Origin: Mobilitalea torta
GTDB lineage: Bacteria; Bacillota; Clostridia; Lachnospirales; Lachnospiraceae
Length of the DNA: 64,000 nucleotides
NCBI RefSeq assembly: GCF_050433395.1
Contig: NZ_JBNPXH010000013.1
Span: forward strand, 130,180 to 194,179
Direction of reading: 5' to 3'
The first letter of the stretch is position 1; each line of letters opens with the position of its first letter. Below are positions 51,097 through 59,700 of the stretch, in pieces. Under the pieces are notes generated by a model. The model was not told the origin of the DNA, ran no database searches, and saw only the letters and a list, made by a program, of their open reading frames with translations. A program made the translations under genes and the position numbers.

Positions 51097-52017
51097 TCAG
51101 AGGCTGACAGAAGTGATGTACAGATCATCATAGGTTTTATAAAAGTATTCACAGGTATTGGTATTCATAAATGCCGTATATTTTGTATAGTCATAAGCAT
51201 CCTGGCTGGTTATTACCGCTCCTTTTGGGATGGAGACACTTTCCATGATATGAAAGCATGCGGTAATTGCCTCCCGGCTGTCCTTCGGCACAGGGATATG
51301 TGCCTTCAGATAAGCGGTCCGCACAAAACGTTCCGGAGAGGTAAAGCCGCCCGGAAGGGGAAACGTTCCCCCGGCTTGGCCGAAGGGGGTTAACTGGGCA
51401 TTATTCCAGAAAACCTTCTCTGTCTGTGTCGGAACCGCTCCCATATAGTTTCTCAAATTAGTTATATGCCATCGGAAATCAGGGCTATTGGACATAACGC
51501 CAATAGGATTGTTGATTAATTCCAGACCTTTTTCTGTTGGTTCAATTACCGCACATGCTCCGCTTCTGTCGGTGGCAATCCAGTGCAGCGGTGCTATGGT
51601 ATGGGTGACCGGATCGGGAATACCGATGATGGAGGTATGGTTTACCAGTTGGGATAATTCCTCTACAGAAGCGCATCTGCCCAGGATGTAGTGGAGAAAA
51701 TCAATGGATGCCACTGCTTCGGTACCCTTGCCGGCGGGCATTGTGCCATAACGGGCATATCCGGCAAAGTACAGGACCGCTGCGGCAAAGCCTTTCTCAT
51801 TGACACCATCAAAAAAACCAAGGATTCCATCCAGTTCCTGACCCAGGCCGATAAATCGGTAGGAATCTTGGAAAACATTATTAATGTTCAAGCTGCTGTT
51901 CCATTGATAAGAGCTGGGGACGATATAAGGACGGGGTATAATATCATGTGAGAAATCCATGGTACGGCCGAAGAATTGCTCTCCGGACTGAGATTGCAGA
52001 GTCATTGCAGTACACAT
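51097..52017 (-). CDS. Choloylglycine hydrolase / penicillin V acylase family protein
   Basis: A 306-residue Ntn-hydrolase. After Met removal Cys2 is the nucleophile (MCTAMTLQ), with R18 and D21 in FGRTMDF, matching the family's active-site numbering. Other expected residues lie in GVMSNSPDF (Asn near 172) and ERFVRTAYL (Arg near 225). Enzymes of this type cleave conjugated bile salts, penicillin V or acyl-homoserine lactones; which one cannot be decided. ATG at 52017 with GGAGG is clearly the start, as the extra 18 residues of the longer frame come from the repeat region. Suits a gut organism. Confidence 0.9.
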   Translation of the reverse strand: MCTAMTLQSQSGEQFFGRTMDFSHDIIPRPYIVPSSYQWNSSLNINNVFQDSYRFIGLGQELDGILGFFDGVNEKGFAAAVLYFAGYARYGTMPAGKGTEAVASIDFLHYILGRCASVEELSQLVNHTSIIGIPDPVTHTIAPLHWIATDRSGACAVIEPTEKGLELINNPIGVMSNSPDFRWHITNLRNYMGAVPTQTEKVFWNNAQLTPFGQAGGTFPLPGGFTSPERFVRTAYLKAHIPVPKDSREAITACFHIMESVSIPKGAVITSQDAYDYTKYTAFMNTNTCEYFYKTYDDLYITSVSL

Positions 52018-52050
52018 ACGGACTACCTCCGGAATGCTGTTTATATAATA

Positions 52051-52391
52051 TATTACAGGAACATAAAACATGTTCCTGTAATCGAGGTGTACAATGCAGT
52101 GCAGTTATTCTCATAATGTGTATTACAGGAACATAAAACATGTTCCTGTAATCGAGGTGTACAATGCAGTGCAGTTATTCTCATAATGTGTATTACAGGA
52201 ACATAAAACATGTTCCNNNNNNNNNNNNNNNNNNNNNNNNNNNNNNNNNNNNNNNNNNNNNNNNNNNNNNNNNNNNNNNNNNNNNNNNNNNNNNNNNNNN
52301 NNNNNNNNNNNNNNCCTGTAATCGAGGTGTACAATATGGTGCAGTTATTCTTATAGTATGTATAACAATAATATAAAACGTGTTTCTTAAT
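52051..52391. repeat. 70-bp tandem repeat array, each unit with a perfect hairpin
   Basis: Two exact 70-bp units (52051-52120, 52121-52190), a third interrupted by the N gap, and after the gap a diverged unit and a decayed half-unit ending near 52391. Each unit opens with a perfect inverted repeat, ATTACAGGAACA / TGTTCCTGTAAT around TAAAACA, then about 38 bp of unpaired sequence containing TGCAGTGCA. The array lies between the divergent hydrolase and methyltransferase genes. Confidence 0.9.
52217..52314. other. Assembly gap (98 N)
   Basis: Run of N inside the 70-bp repeat array. The flanking unit phases do not match a 98-base gap, so the true copy number is unknown. Confidence 0.98.
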
Positions 52392-52404
52392 CTGCAAATG
52401 TTAT

Positions 52405-52429
52405 GTTATAATGTCGTTAGCATTATAAC
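52405..52429. promoter_or_regulatory. Inverted repeat over a TATAAT box upstream of the methyltransferase gene
   Basis: GTTATAATG (52405-52413) and CATTATAAC (52421-52429), perfect 9-bp arms, 7-bp spacer, each arm carrying a TATAAT-like -10 on one strand. Candidate operator or divergent promoter pair. Confidence 0.45.
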
Positions 52430-52545
52430 CGCGCCGGAGCAGGGTGGAGTTCGCATCCTGGCACGAAGCGCCATCTCATGGACGCTTGCGGAGAGTGTAT
52501 AATATCGACAGATAAAGATAAGCAATTTGCATGGAGAGATTAAAT

Positions 52546-53277
52546 ATGAAACAGAATAAATATGATGATAAGGTGTTTTTTGAAAAATACAGCAAGATGG
52601 ATCGTTCGACAAAGGGACTTGCCGGTGCCGGTGAGTGGAAGACCCTGGAAGCAATGCTGCCAGGTTTTAAGGATAAACGGGTTCTGGATTTAGGATGCGG
52701 ATTTGGCTGGCATTGTCAATATGCCGCAGAGCATGGAGCAAAAGCGATTACAGGAGTGGATATCTCGGAGAAAATGCTGGCTGTGGCAGAAGAAAAAACG
52801 GATAAGAAAATTTCCTATATGAGAATGCCGATAGAAGAGATCACTTTTCAGAAAGATTCATTTGACACAGTAATCAGTTCCCTTGCCTTTCATTATATAG
52901 AAGATTTCGGACAGATCGTTGAAAGAGTATCCGGCTGCCTTGTATCTGGGGGAGATTTTGTTTTCTCTGTTGAGCATCCGGTTTTCACGGCTTATGGGAG
53001 CCAGAACTGGTATTATGATGAAAACGGAAATATTCTTCATTTTCCCGTAGACCGGTATTTCTTTGAAGGCTCGAGAACGGCTGAATTTCTTGGGGAAGAA
53101 GTGATCAAATACCACAGGACACTCACAACCTATCTGAACGGTTTAATACAAGGAGGCTTTGAAGTGACGGGTGTTGTAGAACCCCAGCCGTCGGCACATC
53201 TGCTTCAAACGGTGGAAGGAATGGCGGATGAGCTGCGCAGGCCCATGATGCTGATTATCTCAGCAAAGAAAAAATAA
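52546..53277 (+). CDS. Class I SAM-dependent methyltransferase
   Basis: A 243-residue methyltransferase: motif I VLDLGCGFGWHCQYAAEHGA, motif II acidic GVDISEKML, motif III IEEITFQKDSFDTVISSLAFHYI. The C-terminal half (PVFTAYGSQNWYYDENG, then EPQPSA) is typical of small-molecule or UbiE-like methyltransferases in Firmicutes. ATG at 52546 preceded by GGAGAG; the in-frame ATG at 52531 overlaps that site. Substrate unknown. It lies 66 bp before the Wadjet operon promoter and is probably separate from it. Confidence 0.88.
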   Translation: MKQNKYDDKVFFEKYSKMDRSTKGLAGAGEWKTLEAMLPGFKDKRVLDLGCGFGWHCQYAAEHGAKAITGVDISEKMLAVAEEKTDKKISYMRMPIEEITFQKDSFDTVISSLAFHYIEDFGQIVERVSGCLVSGGDFVFSVEHPVFTAYGSQNWYYDENGNILHFPVDRYFFEGSRTAEFLGEEVIKYHRTLTTYLNGLIQGGFEVTGVVEPQPSAHLLQTVEGMADELRRPMMLIISAKKK

Positions 53278-53284
53278 TGTACCA

Positions 53285-53313
53285 TTGCATAGGGTTACCA
53301 AACATTGTATAAT
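53285..53313 (+). promoter_or_regulatory. Promoter of the Wadjet operon
   Basis: TTGCAT (53285-53290), 17-bp spacer, TATAAT (53308-53313), 31 bp before jetD. Confidence 0.7.
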
Positions 53314-53343
53314 AAATGAAATTATATTTAGTAAGGAAACTTT

Positions 53344-54345
53344 ATGAGAAAAATAACTGATTTTCCGAAAAATAAAATCACTCTGGAGGAGCTCCGGGAA
53401 TTCATGAGGGTGATGGACTATTCCGATTTAGCAGAGCTGATCCATAACTTGACAAGCATGGGCCGGATCTCACCGGTTTTTCGATCCGGGCTGAATGGAA
53501 AGAAACCGGCTCTTCACCGGGCATATCATATCATTCGGGAGGCGAAGGATGACAGGACCTGCCGCGAGGAACTGATGTATCAATTGGTTCCAATGTTAAA
53601 AAATGATTATTATATAAGGAATATAGAAGCTTATCAGAAGGATAGGCCGTTTATAATGTCTTTAAATACCTTTATCAAAGAGCAGAGCGAATGCCTGAAA
53701 GAGCCGGCATCCTATAATGAGAGGAGCTTTGATATCTGGAGCAGGGAGAAATATTTGAAGATGGGAGGCGGAATCAGGCTTTTGAAAAAACTGGGTCTGA
53801 CGCCCGATGACTTGAATGTATATGATACCACGGAACCCCTGGCTTATTATTCCCATCACAAGAGAGTGCCGCAGAAGCTTTTGATCATAGAGAATAAGGA
53901 TACCTTCTACAGTATGAGGCAGCATCTGTTGGACAAGCATTCGACCATATTAGGGGAAGAGATTGGAACATTGGTATACGGCGGAGGGAAGAGCATCCAT
54001 AGATCCTTCCGGGACTTTACCTTCTGTGTGGAACCCTATTGGAATGATCCGGAAAATGAAATCCTGTATTTTGGTGATCTGGACTACGAAGGGATTATTA
54101 TATTTGAAGGACTACAGGAAAGCTTCCGGGACAGGGTCAGACTGCAGCCCTTTTGTGCCGCCTATGAGGCCATGCTTCAAAAAGCGGAGGGGGTAGATTT
54201 GCCCACGATGAAGGAAGGGCAGAACAGCAGGATTGGCGGCGAATTCTTTTCCTATTTCTCGGAGGAGGTACAAATGCAGATGAAGCTGCTGCTTCAGAAA
54301 AACAGGTATATTCCCCAGGAAATTCTTCAGAGAAAAGATTTTTAA
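53344..54345 (+). CDS. jetD: Wadjet nuclease subunit JetD (DUF2220, TOPRIM-like)
   Basis: A 333-residue protein with the TopoVI-A-like TOPRIM signature of JetD: E183 in LLIIENKDTFY and the D245-x-D247 pair in YFGDLDYEG, the metal ligands for DNA cleavage. Other family features are GTLVYGGGKSIHRS and KEGQNSRIGGEFF. The N-terminal 150 residues are the arm/winged-helix domain that binds DNA and JetABC. In Wadjet, JetD cuts small circular DNA after loop extrusion by the SMC core. Here jetD is first in the operon rather than last. Confidence 0.9.
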   Translation: MRKITDFPKNKITLEELREFMRVMDYSDLAELIHNLTSMGRISPVFRSGLNGKKPALHRAYHIIREAKDDRTCREELMYQLVPMLKNDYYIRNIEAYQKDRPFIMSLNTFIKEQSECLKEPASYNERSFDIWSREKYLKMGGGIRLLKKLGLTPDDLNVYDTTEPLAYYSHHKRVPQKLLIIENKDTFYSMRQHLLDKHSTILGEEIGTLVYGGGKSIHRSFRDFTFCVEPYWNDPENEILYFGDLDYEGIIIFEGLQESFRDRVRLQPFCAAYEAMLQKAEGVDLPTMKEGQNSRIGGEFFSYFSEEVQMQMKLLLQKNRYIPQEILQRKDF

Positions 54346-54379
54346 GAAGCTTTCGGCAGAGGAAAGGTATGGTTAAGGT

Positions 54380-55981
54380 ATGGAACTGGATTTTCTAAAG
54401 GACTTTACAAAGAGAATGAAGAGCATTGGTTCCTACGCAATGCTCTTTCGCAACAGCATACAGAAGGGAACCTGGAAGCAGTATGGCTTTGATACCCTAT
54501 ACGAACAGACGAATCTCATTTTCTCTGTTCTTTTATATATTATGGAACAGTCCTTGAAGGATGAGGCTTGTACTATGGACGATATCGGCAGCTTTATTGA
54601 TACCATTAATATAAAATGGCTGAAAAAACAGATATCCTACGATCAGTGCAAGGAGCTGGGAGATTTTTTAGTAAATGTTATTCTGTGTGACGATGGCAAG
54701 GCAATGTATTTCCATGGCTTTGATTATGAGCTGGGTCAATATCAGGAGATACATATCAGCTTTATTGCCAATAAGATCATCTATATCCACGAGGACGTAA
54801 GGAGAACCTCATACTATCTGACGGAGGACGGATACAATCTCATGCTGTCCACTCTGGAGATTGAGGGCAATATGAAGCTTACTATTCATGAAATGATCTT
54901 CAAGCTCCATATGGAGAAGGCCAGCTATGATAAAGCGGTGGATGACATCAAGTATATTTTCAACCTCCTTCGAATCCAGCTTCAGAGAATGCAGGAAGCC
55001 ATGCGCAAGATCAGGCAGAATGCGCTGCAGTTCACCGTGCCGGAATACAGCCGGATTCTGGATGATAATCTCATGACCATCGATGATACGAAGAATAAAT
55101 TCAGCGGCTACCGGGAGCATGTCAGAAAGCTGGTAGAACAGATGGAGCAGCAGGATATTCATGTGGAGAAGCTGGAGGAAAGGGAAGCCGGCAATCTGAG
55201 AAATCTAAAGATTATAGAAGGCTATATTAACCGGGCACTGGATGAGTATCAGAGGCTTCTCTCCACACATTTTGATCTGAAGGCTATGTATACAAAGGAA
55301 TTGGAAGCCCTGTCACAGATGTCCCTGATTAAGCGGTTCTCCTTCCGCAATGAATTATATCGTCCGATTTTACAGAACCCGGAGCATTTGGACCGGCTGG
55401 ACTTCTTCCTGAGACCCCTGTTCAATCGGGAGCCGGACAAGACCTATCACATAGGCAAGGCCTTTGAATATCAGAAAAGCATAAAGGCGAGGGAGCCGGA
55501 AGAGGCGGAGGAGTTAGAGGATTTTGATGACGAGATCTGGAGGCTGGAGCAGCAGAGGAGACTGGAGGAGAAGCTGAGGGTCTATAAGGAAAGTCTGCAG
55601 TGTATTCTGGGTTATACGGTTCCATGCGGGGAGATCTCCCTCCTGGAGCTGAAGGAGCTTCTGACCCCGGAGGACAGGGAAAGGCTCATTCCCAATCTGG
55701 AGATATTCCGGGAAATCATGGTGGAATTAATCAAGAATAAGGAATTCCTCTTTGATAGCCTGCGAAAAGAGCGGGAGGAGCATTTTACGGATACCGTCAA
55801 GGATTTTCAGATTAATCTGTGCCTGCTGGAGGTGGCGGAGGAGCAGGAAGCCTTTCGGAGGCTGAGACGGCTGGAGGTAAGCAAAACAGAGGGAGAGGCT
55901 GTTGAATTTCAGAATGTGGCCAGCGAAAGCGGTGTGATGAAGAAAATACGGTGCAGCAATGTAGTGTTTCGGATTGAATAA
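54380..55981 (+). CDS. jetA: Wadjet kleisin-like subunit JetA (DUF5716 type)
   Basis: A 533-residue protein, mostly helical, beginning MELDFLKDFTKRMKSIGSYAMLFRNSIQKGTWK. Long helices dominate residues 190-300 and 390-420 (EPEEAEELEDFDDEIWRLEQQRRLEEKLRVYKES), as expected for a kleisin that bridges SMC heads, corresponding to MukF. I place it in the DUF5716/JetA family from its start and its position just before JetB and the SMC gene. GGAAAGG lies upstream of the ATG; twelve bases separate it from jetB. Confidence 0.85.
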   Translation: MELDFLKDFTKRMKSIGSYAMLFRNSIQKGTWKQYGFDTLYEQTNLIFSVLLYIMEQSLKDEACTMDDIGSFIDTINIKWLKKQISYDQCKELGDFLVNVILCDDGKAMYFHGFDYELGQYQEIHISFIANKIIYIHEDVRRTSYYLTEDGYNLMLSTLEIEGNMKLTIHEMIFKLHMEKASYDKAVDDIKYIFNLLRIQLQRMQEAMRKIRQNALQFTVPEYSRILDDNLMTIDDTKNKFSGYREHVRKLVEQMEQQDIHVEKLEEREAGNLRNLKIIEGYINRALDEYQRLLSTHFDLKAMYTKELEALSQMSLIKRFSFRNELYRPILQNPEHLDRLDFFLRPLFNREPDKTYHIGKAFEYQKSIKAREPEEAEELEDFDDEIWRLEQQRRLEEKLRVYKESLQCILGYTVPCGEISLLELKELLTPEDRERLIPNLEIFREIMVELIKNKEFLFDSLRKEREEHFTDTVKDFQINLCLLEVAEEQEAFRRLRRLEVSKTEGEAVEFQNVASESGVMKKIRCSNVVFRIE

Positions 55982-55992
55982 GGAGGGCCGGT

Positions 55993-56703
55993 ATGACGTA
56001 TGAACTGGAGGATATTACAGCAAGCCAGATGATTTTCTATTATCTGCTGCAGTATAGGGAACTGAAGGAAGAAGAGGAATTAGAGCTTTATAAGGCATAT
56101 ACGGAGAAGGAAACTGTCATGCATCTGGTGAAGTGCCAGGGAGAAGCGGCGGGGAGCAATATTGAGAGGTATGGCAATGTAATCTATCTGATTCCCAAGG
56201 AGGAGAATGACTTTCTAGGCTATTCCAAGGCATTGCTTAAAGCTGCGCTATGCAAATCCACCGCTACAGACAAGGATTATTATCTCTCTCAATTCGTCAT
56301 CCTGACCCTGCTGGTGGAATTCTATGACGGACAGAGCAGTTCCAGCAAGACCAGAGATTTTATGAAGGTGGGAGAGCTGATGAATTGCATTACGGAACGG
56401 TTAAGAGAAGGCGTTTCCAATCAGCAGGAGGAAGAGCAGGGAGGGCTTGCTTTTACCAATATGCAGGAGGCATTTGAAGCCCTGCGCAGTGACGATAAGG
56501 GAAGCCGACAGAGGACCAGCAAGGCGGGATTTCTGCATACAATCCTGGCTTTTCTGCAAAAACAGGGGCTAATTGACTATATCGAAGAGGATGAAATGAT
56601 TAAGACGACCAGGAAGCTGGATCATTTTATGGATTTTAACCTGCTGAATAAGAATAATTATAACCGGGTCATGCGGGTTCTGGGGGTGAAAGAGAATGAG
56701 TAA
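55993..56703 (+). CDS. jetB: Wadjet accessory (kite-like) subunit JetB
   Basis: A 236-residue protein in the position of JetB/MukE, the winged-helix kite subunit that binds the kleisin. Predicted mostly helical with a C-terminal winged-helix-like part (TILAFLQKQGLIDYIEEDEMIKTTRKLDHFMDFNLLNK). GGAGGG lies upstream of the ATG. Its last eight bases overlap jetC, so SMC synthesis is coupled. Identification rests on context and size more than on motifs. Confidence 0.8.
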   Translation: MTYELEDITASQMIFYYLLQYRELKEEEELELYKAYTEKETVMHLVKCQGEAAGSNIERYGNVIYLIPKEENDFLGYSKALLKAALCKSTATDKDYYLSQFVILTLLVEFYDGQSSSSKTRDFMKVGELMNCITERLREGVSNQQEEEQGGLAFTNMQEAFEALRSDDKGSRQRTSKAGFLHTILAFLQKQGLIDYIEEDEMIKTTRKLDHFMDFNLLNKNNYNRVMRVLGVKENE

Positions 56704-59700
56704 GATTAACTGCTTTCGGGCAATCAATCTGAATTATAATAACAATGCGATGCGGATTGAGGACGAAACCTTCCGTTTTGAGGGGGACAGTACCTTGCTC
56801 TCCCTTCAAAACGGCGGCGGTAAATCGGTTCTGGTACAGATGATGATCGCCCCCTTCGTCAGAAGACGGTACCGGGATACCGCGGACCGTGCCTTTGCCA
56901 GCTTTTTTACCACGGTCAGGCCCACCTTTCTCCTGACAGAATGGCTTCTGGATGGGGGAGCAGGATATGTTCTGGTGGGAATGATGGTTCGTCAAAGGCA
57001 GGAGGCGGAGGAAGATAGTAAGGAAGAACTGGATATTGTGAGCTTTGTTCACGAATATCGGGAATCCAATCCCTTCGACATTCACAATCTTCCGGTGATT
57101 GAGACGGAAGGGAGGACTAAGAAGCTCAAGGGCTTTCATGCCTGTAAATTGCTGTTTGAGGAAGCGAGGAAGGAGAGGGGGCTGAATTTTCAATATTTTG
57201 ATTTGAATCAGACGGCCCACCAAAGGAAATATTTTGACAGGCTGAGGGAATTCCAGATTAACAATACAGAATGGGAAGCGATTATTAAGAAAGTAAATCT
57301 GAAGGAATCTGGTTTATCGGAGCTGTTTAAGGACGCCAAGGACGAGGCGGGGCTGGTAGAAAAATGGTTTCTGTCCGCAGTGGAGAGTAAGTTAAACAAG
57401 GAGGAAAACCGGATGAAAGAGTTTGCCGGTATCATCCATAAATTTATTCTTCAATATAAGGAAAATCAGTCGAAGATCGAGCGGAAGGAAACCATTGCAG
57501 CCTTCCGGTCGGATGCGGAGCTGATACGGGAGAGTGCGCAGCAGTTTCGCATTGCCCGGCAGGAGAAGCTTCAATACGAGGAAAAGCTTGCATATCTCAG
57601 AAAATGCCTGAGTGCCCTGCTGGAGAAAAGAACCGGAGAGCGGGAGATACTGGAGGAGAGGCTTACCGTTCTGGAGCAGCAGCTGCAGAATATCCGGTAT
57701 GAAGAGGCATCCTATCAGCTGTATTGTCTTATGGATGAGCTGGAGCTCTTATTCAAGAAGCAGGAAGACAGGGAACAGGCCAGGACTCAGCTTCAGGAGA
57801 GGATTGATGCCTTAAGCTTCCGGCTGCATACTATGGAATGCGCCGGATTATATGAGGAATACAGAGAGTGCTCCGGTGAGGTGCTGCTGCTGGAGAATAA
57901 GCTGGAGGTCTTAAAGGCGCAGGAAAAGGAGCTTCTTCCGGAGCGGAACCAATTAGGCTACAATCTCAGGTGCCGTTATGAAGATGCGGTAGAAAAGCAG
58001 GAAAAGTACCTTGAGGAGCTGGAGGAGCAGCAGCTATCCAAACGGGAGGAGCTGGAAATCATATCGGAGAAGGAGGCCGCGGAGCAGAAGCAGGCCCAGG
58101 AATGGAAGCAGCTTATGGGACAGCTTCAGGCGAATATAAAGGTCTTTGATAAGGAAGAACAGGAGTTTAATAAGCGCTATGGGACAAGGCTGGAGCGGAA
58201 TATCTTAGGAGTGTACGAAGAGGGAGCCCTGGAGGTGATGAAGGCCCAGCTTGAGAATGCACTGGAAGAACTCCAAAGAAAGCTGATGCGGCAAAGAAGC
58301 AAAAAGGTACAGATGGATGAGAGCATCACCTCCTTCAGCAGGAATATGGAGGATCACAATGCCAGGTTGGGAGAATTAAAGCAGCAGTCCATGTATCACA
58401 AGGAACGCCTGGCGGGATATGAAGAGCAGCTGGAAGCACGAAGAATGATTCTGAGATTCATGGGGTTGGGAGAAGCGGAACTATTCCAGCCTCAGAGGAT
58501 TGGCGAATGCTTTAATAGAAAGATTGAGGAGCTGGGACAGGCCAAACGCAGCCTGGAGCGAAAAGGGGAAGAGCTGGAGGAGGAGTACCGAAAGCTGGAG
58601 ACCGGCAAGCTGCTGGAATTGCCGGGAGAATTCAGTGAATTGCTGAGAAGTATGGATATATCCTATGTCTATGGTATGGACTGGCTGAAGAAAAACGGCA
58701 ATTCTGCGGCAGTGAATCAGAAGCTGGTACAACAGAATCCCATGCTGCCCTACAGTATTATTATGAGCGGAAGGGAGCTGAAGCAGCTGGCAGCAGCCCG
58801 GATTGATTTCTATACCTCCTTTCCGGTTCCGATTATACGGAGGGAGGATCTGGCCTTTCATCAGGAGGAAGAGGTTAGCTGCATCTATGAGATGAATAAA
58901 ATCAGCTTCTTTGTCCTGTTCAATCATCATCTGCTGGACGCGGCAGCCTTAAAGGAGCTGCTGGAACAAAAGCAGACAGAGCTTAACCGGATTGGTAAGC
59001 TTCTTGGACAGAAGGAAACGGAGATCAGGGAGTATGAGGACAGATACAATGCAATCAAGTATCAGACAGTAACAGAAAGCAGTTATCGCAGTTGTATCGC
59101 GGAATTGGAGGCCTGCAGCTATCAAACCGGGTCATTGGAAAAAGAGCTGAATGAATTGAGGGAAAGAAAGGAAGTCCTGCAGCGTCAGCAAAGGGAATTG
59201 CAAAGTGAGATAGAGCAGGGCAACCGGCAGGAAGCGAATATAAGAAGCCAGATACAGGATTTTGAAAAGCTGTACCGGCAGTATGGAGATTATCTGAAGG
59301 AAAGAAAGGAATTAGAGCAGATCGGCAGGGATCTGGAGATCCTGGGACGCAAGATAGCGGAGAGGAAGCAGCGCATCGCCGAAATCAATGAATTTATCCA
59401 GGCCTCTGGTATTAATAGGGAGAGAGAAAGAATGAAGCTGAGGGATCTGCAGAGGAAGCTGAATGAATATCAGAGCTATCAGACCGGAGAATGGATACAC
59501 AAGGATCTGGAGGACCTGGAGGCGAGATTCGAGGCTCTGACCAGGAAGATCAGCGAGGATCAGCTTCAGTTGGAGGAGAGTCTGGGGCGTGCAAAGGATC
59601 GCTTTGATAAAAAGCAACAGCAGCTTTTGGATAAAGAAGCCTTATATGGGCTTTCTGAACCGGATTATAAGGATGTTAAGATGGATGCCTTTACTGAGCG

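Noticed and set aside
52051..52391. Possible CRISPR array
   Set aside because: The whole 70-bp unit is identical between copies with no variable spacers, and no cas genes are present.
52431..52471. tRNA-like T-arm (GAGTTCGCATCC) upstream of the methyltransferase
   Set aside because: No acceptor or anticodon stem can be formed around it; only the T-arm-like stretch is present.
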